Assembly: GCA_020809705.1 (NCBI GenBank)
Contig: CP085833.1
Span: forward strand, 3,162,001-3,226,000
Source: Calonectria ilicicola
Lineage: Eukaryota; Ascomycota; Sordariomycetes; Hypocreales; Nectriaceae
Length of the DNA stretch: 64,000 nt
Reading direction: 5' to 3'
Shown here: piece by piece, positions 12,238 to 22,495 of the stretch
Layout of the letters: each line of letters starts with the position of its first letter
Numbering within the stretch: position 1 is the stretch's first letter
Program-made: the position numbers and the translations under genes
Notes under the pieces: model-generated
Seen by the model: only the letters and a program-made list of their open reading frames with translations
Database searches by the model: none
Told to the model about the DNA's origin: nothing

Positions 12238-13217
12238 ATTCGCACTTGTATCACTACAACTTCGGGAAGCTGTCTTTAGCACTCGGTCTGAATCTTTCCA
12301 CGTGCTTTCGGCGCCGGGGGGGTTGGCGGGGTTTCTCTTGGATGTAGGGTTCTACTAATCACATCACTTCACCGGCTGAGTACTCCAGAGGCAAAGAATT
12401 GTCTTGTGGGGTGTTGCAATAGAGGAGGCAGATTGGGGGCTGCGAAAGATAATCGGGTTCCTCCAACGTGTACTAGATACTTGACATGGGAAATTGGTGA
12501 GAGGAAGGTGGGGGAAGTGAGTGAGAAGTAAGAACATAAAGGTTGCTTTTTGTCGTTCAATGCTTGCGAATTTGTGCCGTGCAGAGTATATGTCCAAATT
12601 AGATCGATGCTGCGAGGTTGTGTGTGATAGATAATATGGCGGTATGTGCATAAGTTAGGCATGTATCATTTTCTCGAATATTTGAAGGCTGCTTCTGGCC
12701 GGATACCTACCTACCCCGCCCCCGCCTTCCTCAACGGCCCATTTACAAGAACGAAACAAAGCAAACCATACATAGCCAAGAATATCCGGACAGTCAGCAA
12801 CCGATGCCAGGCCAAACAAGATGCAGCACAGCATAGCGGACACTGCGACCCTAGGCACGAATACCTTTGTGTAGATTAGGAGTGCTTCAAGCTGTCCATA
12901 GTGCTCACAGAGATGAAGGGGCAACTGCCATGTAACTAACTCTAAGACGCTTTCAGAACCTATACGAAAAAAACCTTTATAGTGAACTTTATCGGCCCCA
13001 ACTCATATTTAAAGGAAAAAGGGAATCGTTGGTCATATTCCATATGTTATAAGAAAGCATTAAAAAATTTCAGGTGTGATGACGCACACCGAGATTTGAC
13101 CAGGGAGCTGGTCAAAGTGTTGCAAGCCTTGTTAGTTAACCGCCAGAAAAATAAATAGGCTTCCCCCACCACAGCGCGCCCCCCCCCTCGACATCACTTC
13201 ATCGCCTCGCTCGTCCC
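12238..13217. other. Intergenic, RPN3 terminator side and GUK1 promoter; no gene seen
   Basis: About 1 kb separates two plus-strand genes. It has only short frames and no recognisable RNA or repeat. Confidence 0.55.
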
Positions 13218-14018
13218 ATGCCTCCCCGCTTTGCCGCTCCTCCTCTTGTCTACCGCCTCGTTGCCGCCGCCGCCGCGCCAATCCGACGCCCTCTCGCACC
13301 GCAGCAGAAGCAGCAGCTGTTCCGCCGCACAATGGCCTCTCTCCCCGCCGACCGCCGCCCCATTGTCATCTCCGGCCCCTCTGGCGTCGGCAAGGGCACG
13401 CTGTACAAGATGCTCTTCGAGCGCCACCCGGACACGTTTGCGCTGTCCGTCTCGCACACGACGCGCGCGCCCCGGCCAGGCGAGGCCGACGGCGTCGACT
13501 ACCACTTTGTCGCCATGCAGGACTTTGAGGACCTCATCGCCAAGGACGGCTTCGTCGAGCACGCAAAGTTTGGCGGCAACCGGTACGGCACAAGCAAGAT
13601 GACGATTGAGGAGCAGAGCAAGAAGGGCAAGGTGGTCGTGCTGGACATTGAGATGGAGGTGCGCTCTTTTTTTTTTTCTTTTTTCTCTCTTCTTCCCCGA
13701 GATATCTAAGCTATTTATAAAAAAGAAACGGCGCGCGCTAACAAGAATGAGCTGCAGGGCGTCAAGCAGATCAAGCAGTCGAGCATCGATTCTCGCTACA
13801 TCTTCATTGCCCCGCCATCCACCGAGGCCCTCGAGGCCCGCCTGCGCGGCCGCGGCACCGAAAAGGAGGAGAGCATCCAGAAGCGCCTCGCCCAGGCCAT
13901 CAACGAGCTCGAGTACTCCAAGACCCCCGGCGTCCACGACATCATCATTGTCAACGACGATCTTGAGACTGCGTACAAGACCCTGGAGGATTTCATTTAC
14001 AAGCCCAACGACTCGTAG
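13218..14018 (+). CDS. GUK1: Guanylate kinase, with probable mitochondrial presequence on the longer form
   Basis: Exons 13218..13658 and 13758..14018 (phase 0) encode 233 residues from the first Met. The enzyme phosphorylates GMP to GDP with ATP. Motifs seen are the P-loop GPSGVGKGT (residues 53-61), the GMP-binding region [11 protein letters not shown] and DYHFV, then FGGNRYGTS and LDIEMEGVKQIKQ. The canonical cytosolic start is Met39 (13332, [15 protein letters not shown]). The 38 residues before it are rich in Arg and Ala with no acidic residue, as expected of a mitochondrial targeting helix, so two products from two starts are plausible. The 99 bp intron holds a long T-rich tract just after the donor. 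The gene is convergent with phosphoglycerate mutase. Confidence 0.93.
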
Positions 14019-14544
14019 AGCCCTCTCATCCCCTTAGGAACAGAAAAGGAAAAAGCACTTTAGTCAATGAAGATGTCGTTATTATATAGAAGAGTCCCAG
14101 CAAAATTGCTGTGTACGAATAGATACATTACATTGCTCACGGCCTGACGTAGTCTTCGCCACAAGGAAGACTGAGCAAATTGTCGGCTGGAGGAATAACC
14201 CGCAAGGCACCAGGAGAAAGAGGCAAGCGCATCACAGAGAGAGGAAAGTGCAAGATGTATATATGAGGAGATGGCTTTTGCACCATCTCAATTCAATGAG
14301 AGTCTTTTACTCTTTTGTGTATAGTCTCTAGGTCTATCTTTATCCATCAATTGAGCACTGCTCATCTATCCCTTACCCCACAACTCCAAAGTCGCCTGCC
14401 AGCTTGCACCAACACAAGACTACTCTGCACAGCAACACGACATGACAACGCTCAACTCACTCCCAAAAGCAACAGGCGACTCAAACCCCTGACTACACCA
14501 ACCAAAAAATTACTAAAAGATTTGAAGACAGATCGAGTACTCTT
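14019..14544. other. Convergent 3' region of GUK1 and phosphoglycerate mutase
   Basis: These 526 bp hold the 3' untranslated regions of two genes that face each other. No further gene was seen, and the 97-codon plus-strand frame at 14315..14608 is not recognisable. Confidence 0.6.
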
Positions 14545-16549
14545 TTACTCGGCGTTGCGCTTCAGGTCCTTCTCCAGGAGGGACTTGCCGGTCATCTCAT
14601 CAGGCTGAGGGAGACCCATGGCAGCCAGAACAGTAGGGGCGACATCACCGAGAACACCGTCAGCGTTCTTAAGGCTCCAGCCCTCGGGAGCATTCGCCAT
14701 GATGAAGGGGACCTTGTTGGTGGTGTGGCTAGTCTTGGGCTTGCCGTCGGCGAACTTCATCTCTTCAGCGTTACCGTGGTCAGCAGTGATAAAGAGGATG
14801 TAGCCCTCCTTCTTGCAGCCCTCGAGAATCTTGCCAATAGCCTTATCGGTAGCCTCGCAGCCAATGATGGCAGCTTCGTATACACCAGTGTGGCCAACCA
14901 TGTCAGGGGGGGCAAAGTTGTTCATGACGAAGGGGAACTTCTGCTCGGCCAGACGCTTGCAGACCTGGTCGGCAACACCGTCGGCAGACATTTCGGGTGC
15001 GAGATCATAGGTGGCAACGGACTTGTTGGAGGGAACAAGATCCTGGTTCTGGTCTCGGGTCTCAAGGGGGAAGACCTTCTCCACACCACCGTTGAAGAAG
15101 AAGGTAACGTGGGCGTACTTCTCGGTCTCAGCAATGTGGACCTGCTCGACGTTCTGCTTTCCAAGCCACTCGGCCAGGACATTGCCCATGCGCTGGGGCT
15201 CAAAGGCAACCTCGAAGGGGTAGTCACCCTTGTACTGGGTCATGGTGACCAGCTTGTTGATCTTGGGGTAGGCGAAGTCGGGAAGGACGGATCGGTCGAC
15301 ATCACCGAGGACCTGGGTGATCTGGCGGACACGGTCCGATCGGTAGTTGAAGAAGAAGACGGTGTCGTCATCTGTATACTTAGTTCAGCACATGCCTTGC
15401 GAATTAAACCCATAGTCAATCTTCTTACCCTTGATACGGCTCTCCTGGCCACCAACAATGATGGGGGTCAAGAATTCATCCTTGTCCTTGGAACCGCCAA
15501 GTTCATATCTGGCCTTGACGGCAGCGACAGGGTCCTCAGTAGCCTCGCCCTCGCCAAGAATCATGCCCTTGAGAGCAACCTCAACTCGCTCCCAGCGCTT
15601 ATCACGGTCCATGGCGTAGTATCGACCGACAACGGTAGCGATCTGGCCAACTCCGTTCTCCTTGAGGAAATCGACGAGCTCCTGCATGTAACCAGCACCA
15701 GACTTGGGGTCGGTGTCACGGCCGTCGCCGAAGAAGTGGATGTAGACGTTGGAGACACCATACTGCTTGGCAGCCAGGAGGAGAGAGTAGAGGTGGGTTT
15801 GCTTGGAGTGCTATTGTAAGATCGACGTTAGTACTTGAACATACCTATGGCTCTAATGCATGAGGCTAGTACTTACAACACCACCGTGGGAGACAAGACC
15901 ACACAGGTGCAATCGGCCGTTGCCGCTGGCGGCAGACTGGAAGGTCTTCTTGATGACCTCATTGTCGGCAAGCTCGCCCTTCTTGATGGTCTGATCAATG
16001 CGGACAACATCCTGCCAGACAACACGGCCAGCGCCAATGTTCAAGTGACCGACCTCAGAGTTTCCCATGAGACCCTCGGGAAGTCCAACAGCCAGCGACG
16101 AGGCCTCGAGCTCGGTGAAACCATTCACGTCCTTGTACAGGGCGTCCATGACGGGGGTCTTGGCGTTGGTGATGGCGTCGCCATCCTTGGGGCTGTCGGC
16201 GGAGGGAATGCCCCAGCCATCAATGACGACTATAGGGGTGCAAAATGATCATGATTAGCCATGCCAGCTCAAGATTTACAAACATGAAGCAAAAAACAAG
16301 AACATAATCAGGCCTGGAAGTGCCCGGCACATGAAGCGCAGGTCGCGTCATGCAAGGCCTTGCAAAGGGTGGAGGGCGCAGCAAATCGTGAGCTTCGCGA
16401 GATGAAGTCATGATTTTTTGCACATATGGGAGCAATCGTAGGGGTGGAGTTTATGCTGGTGCTTGCGATGGTGGAGATTGAGAGATGGAGGGGGCGGGGC
16501 AGATGAGGGACGACGTACTGAGGCAGGCTTTCTGCTCGGTCTTGGACAT
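14545..16549 (-). CDS. gpmI: 2,3-bisphosphoglycerate-independent phosphoglycerate mutase
   Basis: Four exons (16549..16519, 16229..15877, 15810..15429, 15371..14545) join in phase to give 530 residues, the usual family length. The enzyme interconverts 3- and 2-phosphoglycerate in glycolysis and gluconeogenesis in the cytosol, using two Mn/Mg ions and a phosphoserine intermediate. Metal site residues are seen in VIDGWG (Asp14) and TADHGN (Asp453, His454). The catalytic serine is in MGNSEVGHLNIGAGR (Ser68). HLCGLVSHGGVHS, HFFGDGRDTDP, FFNYRSDR and HVTFFFNGG are further family blocks. The first coding exon is only 31 nt, followed by a 289 bp intron. Filamentous ascomycetes use this alkaline-phosphatase-superfamily enzyme where yeasts use the cofactor-dependent one. 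Confidence 0.96.
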
Positions 16550-17652
16550 GGTGAAACGGGTATATTCTCAATACAATGAACTGTGTTGAGGAGAAAAGGG
16601 AGGAAGAAAGAAGGAAGGAAAAAAAATCAAAAAGGGTCAACTCAAAGTGCTAGTGATGGGAAATATGCGCCATTTGATGGGGTGAAAGACGAACGATTTC
16701 ACATAGAAACACGTTAGAATACGGTGGGGGGTTATGTCATCGGGTGATAGGTGATAACACGCGTGATTAGGAGCTCTATTTCAGGTGAATCGGCACTGTG
16801 GGAGCTCTTCCCCGCTGTGGCACACCGCACCCTGCGAACAGTGCATTTACGGTGCTGTGACAATGGGCCGTGGCACTCACCGAGTTCCGCCCCCCTGTGT
16901 GGGTGTCATTCTGCCAGTCAATGTTGAGTTTGCGCCCTTTGCTCAACAGGCCCAGGCCACAACCTGTGGCTACCTTGCCCCAGCTCCACGCCACGTGCAT
17001 CAGCCTGCTGGCGGTAAACTAACCAGCGCAACCAAAGTCCCACGGCGGGCTCATTGCTTGGCGTTTTTTCCAGATCGTTCCCCATCAGCCAACGCCAAAA
17101 GCTACCGTCAGGCCCCAGCGACGGGCCGTAGATGCTGCTGGTGGAGACAGTCAGCCAGGTGCGCCAACCAGACAAGAGCGAAACTCAGCAAGGCACAGGT
17201 GATGTCTTGACTTGGATAAACTTCTCTCGAATAGTCAACTCGAATGATGTACAAACCCTTCAAGGTATGAATAGGCTTGTTTTCTTGAATAATTTTTTAG
17301 GTTCTTTTTTTTTTTCTTACTTGACAGTGATTCACTGTAGCAGTACGTACATAAATTCCAGCCATTCCCTAGTGCTCAAGCTTAGAGTGTGGCTTACGCA
17401 CTTGAGTCACTGGCTTTTGACATCGTGCGCCCTGTCACTGACATTATATCGACATGCGCAGGGGGAGGCAGGGCCCCATGCAGAACTCCACACGTAGGGC
17501 TGTGCCTAGTAACCTCCAAGGTGTACAAGGTGAACAAGGTGTACCAGAGATAGACCGTGGTGTATATAAGAAAGTGAGATTCCGTTTCTAAATGGAAAAT
17601 ACAATCAACACAGCTACCTCATCCACTCGCTCCTGCATAACAGCAATCCAAC
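16550..17652. promoter_or_regulatory. Divergent promoter region, phosphoglycerate mutase / LRR protein
   Basis: This 1.1 kb intergenic stretch contains a TATA box (TATATAAG at 17563..17570), about 85 bp before the LRR start codon, and a three-copy 9 bp repeat just upstream of it at 17517..17543. No gene was seen. Confidence 0.6.
17517..17543 (+). repeat. Three tandem 9-bp repeats (CAAGGTGTA / CAAGGTGAA / CAAGGTGTA)
   Basis: Three contiguous 9-mers differ at one position and end 19 bp before the TATA box of the LRR gene. This placement suggests a clustered binding site for a regulator, but the factor is unknown. Confidence 0.8.
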
Positions 17653-19710
17653 ATGGCTGCCGCAACACAACTTCGGCTCACAACTGAGCCATCCATTACC
17701 ATGCCACATGCTGTCTCCGACATGACTGTATCGTCTTCAATGCCATCAACTATTGATGACGAGGTTGACATGGACTTGGCTCTTCACTACGCCAAACTAT
17801 TCAAGCAGGCTCTCAACGACTTGCACACCCACCTCCCCAACTTTGACCACAACCACCCCTACACCGCAGACGAGATCATTGCCCTCCCTCTCGATAAACA
17901 TCGCGTCTCTGATGAGCTTTATGACCTGCCCCGACGAAAATCGGGTCGCCATAACCTTGCCGTTGCCATCGCCTCCCTCTTATACCCGACACACGAGGGC
18001 TCCCTGACATCCATTATTCGATATGAGGCCGACAAAGTCCGAGTTCGTGCCTGGGTTGCCTTGCAGCGTAAGTGGGATATCTTGGACGCTACTCGTCGCA
18101 ATGGCCACACTACCTTTGGCATGACTGGGGGTGCTGCCCCTGGCGTCCAGGCTCCGGTTTGGGCAGCTCGCATAACCGCACAAGGCGCCTGGGATCCTGT
18201 TAAGCAACCCATCTCTCTTGGTGGTGTACAGGCTATCCCAATGCCCGTCCAGGTGGCCGACGAGGCTGATCTCGCCCCCTTCTTGGGTCACCTTGAGAGC
18301 GGAGGCACGTTCGAACTAAACGGCAACGAGCAAGGTTTCGAGCTTGATGAGGGTCGTGGCGAGCCCTACTACGGCGTCAAGGGCGCCGAGTTTCGCAAAG
18401 GTGTCGTATACGAGGATGGCCGTATGGACCTTTGCAAAATGGTTGTTGGCCCAGACCACATTGGAAAACTGATGGACAGCCTTCGACCCAACCCCTTTGT
18501 CAAGCACTTTCTTCTGGGCAATAATATCATCGGCCCTGTTGGTGCTCGTGAGGTGGCTGACTTTATTGAGGAGCTTCCAGACCGAATGGACACCTGGTAC
18601 CTGGCCGGTAATTGCATCGATGGGGCCAGCTTTCGGATCCTTGTTGATGCCATGATTCAGTCCGAGGCTGTCACCAACGTCTGGTTGAAACGAAATCCTC
18701 TCGGCGCCGGTGCCTCAGAGGATATCTTCCGCCTCATCACAGGCGCAAAAAATCTGCGAACTCTGGATCTCGACCAGACAGAGCTGAGCAACCAAGGTGT
18801 TGCAGACCTATTCACTCGTTTGGCTGCTCACCAGATGCCTGAGGGCAGCAAACTTCCCTTGGAGATCATTTACTTAAACGGCAATGGTATCTCGGTCGAG
18901 GCGGCCCGCGCCATTGGGGAGTTTCTCACATCGCCGCATTGCGGTCTGACATCTGTCTACATGGCAGGTAACCCACTTGGAAATGAGGGAGTAGAGGTTC
19001 TAGCTCCTACATTTGCAAAGGCACCGTATCTGACTCGACTGTCGTTACAATCGGTTGGAGTCAGCACCAAAGGTGCTATTGCGCTCTGCAGGGCTTTGAC
19101 TGGGCACCCTACACTCGAGTCTCTGGACATTGGCCAGGCATACAGCACCCATGATCTGGGCCATGCCTACAATTATATCGAGGACGGGGCCGTACCCCAT
19201 ATTATCGAGCTCATCATGACCAAGAGCCGTTTGGCTCATTTCAATATTGGTCACTGCCCTATCACGCCTCCTGGACTTCGCGCAATTTGCGGTGCTGTCC
19301 TCCAGAACCCTACGCTGCTCGTCTTGGGCGCATATTCGATTCTGCCAGATCCGACAGTACTTGCGGCGACATTCAAGCCATCTGTGGACACGCGTCTCAT
19401 GAATCCCACTAACCAAACCCGCCCCCAGATCCTAATGGACAAGGCAGTGCGGGAGCACCTGGAGGCTAATGTGAAGGCACGTTACGGCGAGGACGTCACC
19501 TACCAGCAGTTTATGGAGGGCGAGCGCCGATGGCTCACCAGCGACCGTGTCGACGTCCGCAAAATCGACTCGGTATACCGAAATCGGGATGCTGGGCTTG
19601 CACGCCGCCGGCTATTGACACTGGTCAAAAACTGGAAGGAGGGAGACGAGACGCTTGACCGCATTATGAATGCCCAAGCTCCTTCTTGCTCAGTGCGACG
19701 ACGAGGCTAA
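17653..19710 (+). CDS. Leucine-rich repeat (RNI-type) protein of unknown function
   Basis: A single exon encodes 685 residues. Residues about 250-580 carry ribonuclease-inhibitor-type leucine-rich repeats of roughly 28 residues (MDTWYLAGNCIDGASFRIL, VTNVWLKRNPLGAGA, LRTLDLDQTELSNQGV, IIYLNGNGISVEAARAI, LTSVYMAGNPLGNEGVEVL, LESLDIG). The N-terminal 190 residues form a separate conserved-looking domain (DLALHYAKLFKQALNDLHTH, YTADEIIALPLDKHRVSDEL, VRAWVALQRKWDILDATR) that I do not recognise. No nucleotide-binding, kinase or membrane segment is seen, so it is not an NLR. The C-terminus is charged (WLTSDRVDVRKIDSVYRNRD). It has a good TATA box, unlike most housekeeping neighbours, which suggests inducible expression. 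Function is unknown; a scaffold or adaptor role is only a guess. Confidence 0.85.
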   Translation: MAAATQLRLTTEPSITMPHAVSDMTVSSSMPSTIDDEVDMDLALHYAKLFKQALNDLHTHLPNFDHNHPYTADEIIALPLDKHRVSDELYDLPRRKSGRHNLAVAIASLLYPTHEGSLTSIIRYEADKVRVRAWVALQRKWDILDATRRNGHTTFGMTGGAAPGVQAPVWAARITAQGAWDPVKQPISLGGVQAIPMPVQVADEADLAPFLGHLESGGTFELNGNEQGFELDEGRGEPYYGVKGAEFRKGVVYEDGRMDLCKMVVGPDHIGKLMDSLRPNPFVKHFLLGNNIIGPVGAREVADFIEELPDRMDTWYLAGNCIDGASFRILVDAMIQSEAVTNVWLKRNPLGAGASEDIFRLITGAKNLRTLDLDQTELSNQGVADLFTRLAAHQMPEGSKLPLEIIYLNGNGISVEAARAIGEFLTSPHCGLTSVYMAGNPLGNEGVEVLAPTFAKAPYLTRLSLQSVGVSTKGAIALCRALTGHPTLESLDIGQAYSTHDLGHAYNYIEDGAVPHIIELIMTKSRLAHFNIGHCPITPPGLRAICGAVLQNPTLLVLGAYSILPDPTVLAATFKPSVDTRLMNPTNQTRPQILMDKAVREHLEANVKARYGEDVTYQQFMEGERRWLTSDRVDVRKIDSVYRNRDAGLARRRLLTLVKNWKEGDETLDRIMNAQAPSCSVRRRG

Positions 19711-20463
19711 GAACAGTAATTGGGATGACACTGGAGATATGAGCGATACACGTGCTCATATATTGTTAGACCTGGGCCAACTGTTTCCTTTTTAGTTAAT
19801 TGATTATGTAGTTTGATGATAGTAACAGGTCGACCTCAATTCAAATCATGCTTGTTTATTCAAAATTCCACAATGAAGTCAAAGTGGTGTGCACAACTAC
19901 CCTACATATTAGGGTGGACTGGAAATGCTTTGTTCGTTGAGCCATGATATGGAATGCGAGGGCGTGAACCATTGTTGAATTCAGTGATTTATACCAAATC
20001 TACAGATTCTTGGTTGTTTAATCCCTTTCTGGTGAACCGACGTTGATGTCAGTATCTGAGCTACTACTCGAGTTGGAGAGTCGCAACAATTGTTCTGCCC
20101 TCCACTATGTAGCATATACCTGGCACACGTGACAACGCACCTTGGACCGTCGCTCCAGTCGCGCACCAGCCGTATCTCGCCATTTTGATCACATCGTATC
20201 GAGAATCGCGAAAGGATCAAGGCCCTACGTAAAAAGAAAAAAAAAGCGCGGCGCACCAAAACCGAACTCGCCCAGCAGGTAACAAGCATTCCTGCGCAAG
20301 ACTCTGAGACATTGCTCTCCTCACAGACAGATGCGCGCGTAGCCGGCGGCCCCTGTAGGTCTCGGCTTTGCGCCTGCTGCCCTTTCGCACGCGCCAAATC
20401 GGAGCTTTCCGCACAAACCTCTCGGACCTTGCCATTGAGCTCTCCCTTCCTCGAGGGCTGGCG
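19711..20463. other. Intergenic, LRR gene 3' side and MYST gene promoter
   Basis: 753 bp without a supported gene. Minus-strand frames here are shadows that extend into the GC-rich 5' part of the downstream gene. Confidence 0.55.
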
Positions 20464-22495
20464 ATGCCTCAGAAGCGCAAGCGACCCGACGAAGAACCCG
20501 CCGAACCCGCCGTTCCTGCGCCCGCTCCTGCACATCAACCGCAGCCTCAGACAGCGGCCCAGCCCCCTGTCGCGCGTCGAGCAACGCGTCACACGCCGGT
20601 TCAACCGCCACCGATACCACCTCTGTATCATCACATCCAGCAGCAGCAGCAGCAGCAGCAGTCCGGCACAGCAGCGACAAAGTCGGCGCAAACACCAGCG
20701 CCAGCGCAGACCACGCAGCCCCAAGCAGCCTCGGCAACGGAGCAGCAAAAGCGAGGCCGCAATCGGCCCGCGCCTGCTCTGCCTGCGCAGCCTTCCCCTC
20801 CAGTCCTGTCATGGACCCCGCCTGAGCAGATCGGCCAGACATCTGGGCCTACCGCCATGGGAAGCATCGCGCCCGTTCGACCGCCTTCTGACCTCGTTGC
20901 ACCAGAGATCACATATCACGTTCCGCAGGCGCACCCTGCGACCCAGCGGACGTCCGCCCTCGTCCGGCCTCACGGCCCTTCAGCCCCACCACCGCGGCTG
21001 CATCCTCCGCCCATGACAGTGACACCTGTTTACCCTCCCAAACCGCCAACCAGCTCCCAGTCCTTACAGTCCCAACAACAACCGTCCTCAGCTGCGCCAC
21101 AGTCGACCGAACGGCTCTCACTGCGCGCGGACCGAAATATTGACAAGGTTGTGCTTGGGAATATTTGCTTCAGCACTTGGTACCCGAGCTACTATGGCAA
21201 AGAAGTCTTGGGAGACTCAACTGGTAGCGCGGGTAAGGCAGGCAGCAAAGATGCTGGCGGAAAGGACCAAGCCGGCGGCAAGGCATCATCCCGCAAGGAC
21301 CGTGATCACCCGCCAGTCCTCGAGCGCCTCTATGTATGCCCCCGCTGCTTCAAGTATTCCAAAGAACTAGTACCGTGGTGGGGCCATGTTCGATTATGCG
21401 AACAACAGGCTCACGTGCCTGGTCGGAAAGTGTACACCCACCCTCGCGGTCGGCGAAAGGTCCTGGTTCCTCAAGATGGCAAGGGCTCTAGCGCCAAGAA
21501 ACGGAGGGGGGAGGGCGGAATTAAATACGTCGAGGAGCTTGTCCAGGACGATGGAGAATGGAGCATCTGGGAAGTAGACGGTGAAAAGGATCCAGTAAGT
21601 TTGATTCCATTCCGCGCCATCCACTATGTGCCACTGGGCTGTAGATTGTATCTACGACAAGACAGAGGCTAACCGTTGCTTGCCCCAGCTTTTCTGCCAG
21701 AACCTCTCCCTCTTTGCCAAATTATTCCTCGACAACAAATCAGTCTTTTTTGACGTGTCTGGTTTCAATTATTTCCTTTTAGTCTACACACCTCCCACGA
21801 GACCACCAGCAACTGCTGGCATTAGCACCGAGACGAATGGTGATGTCCCTCGACCTCAGATTACGGGCTTTTTCTCCAAAGAAAAAATGTCGTGGGATAA
21901 CAACAACCTCGCCTGCATCCTTGTCTTTCCCCCATGGCAGCGAAAAGGCCTCGGTTCTCTACTAATGGGAGCATCGTACGAGATATCTCGGCGCGAGGGC
22001 ATCCTCGGCGGCCCGGAGAAGCCCATTTCTGATCTGGGCAGGAAGGGATACAAGCGGTTTTGGGCGGGGGAGATCGCACGATGGTTACTAGACATTGACC
22101 TTGATGCGAACTCTGAGGATGAGGTACTTGTAGATGTTAACGATTGCAGCCAAGCAACCTGGATTCACCCAGACGATTGCCTTTTAATCATCCGGGACAT
22201 GGGTATCATCCAAGAGGCGGGCATGGGGCCCGGTAAGCCCGAGGTCAAGCATGCCCACCCCGAGGACGAAGCGGCGACCGAGAAGGAAACTGAAGCGGCG
22301 ACCGGAGATGAGAAGGACCATGTAGTTAAGACAGTACCGCGGGTGCGTGTGGATAAGCAGGCGGTACGGCGTTACGTATCGGAGCACCGTATCAGCTTGG
22401 AGCGAACGTGTGATGCGGAAGGGTTTGTCGAAGGCTACGCCATGAAGGCACTGGAAACAAACAAGGAACACGACGACGATGATGAAGAGGAGTAG
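20464..22495 (+). CDS. MYST-family histone acetyltransferase, Sas2-like
   Basis: Exons 20464..21594 and 21689..22495 (phase 0) encode 645 residues. A Pro/Gln/Ala-rich disordered N-terminus of about 210 residues, with a polyQ run, precedes the MYST core. The core shows RNIDKVVLGNICFSTWYPS, a C2HC zinc finger (YVCPRCFKYSK, then H and C in WWGHVRLC), the FLDNKSVFF block with the autoacetylated lysine (Lys394), GFFSKEKMSWDNNNLACIL with the conserved Cys453, the acetyl-CoA loop QRKGLG (461-466) and GGPEKPISDLG with the catalytic Glu487. There is no chromodomain, so it is not Esa1. Order and inserts (Ser/Lys/Gly-rich linker before the finger) suit filamentous-fungal Sas2-type enzymes that acetylate H4K16; the subtype is inferred. 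The upstream in-frame Met at 20368 is less likely. Confidence 0.88.

Noticed and set aside
13194..13937. 247-codon minus-strand frame opposite GUK1
   Set aside because: It is antisense to guanylate kinase and spans its intron; composition artefact of GC-rich codons.
14725..15819. 364-codon plus-strand frame over phosphoglycerate mutase
   Set aside because: It is the antisense shadow of well-conserved exons 3 and 4 and reads across their intron without meaning.
17653..19710. LRR protein as an NLR-type immune receptor
   Set aside because: No NB-ARC or NACHT P-loop and no known effector domain are present; the repeats alone do not support it.
19981..20842. Two long minus-strand frames at the MYST gene 5' end
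   Set aside because: They mirror the Pro/Gln-rich N-terminus on the opposite strand and have no recognisable domain.
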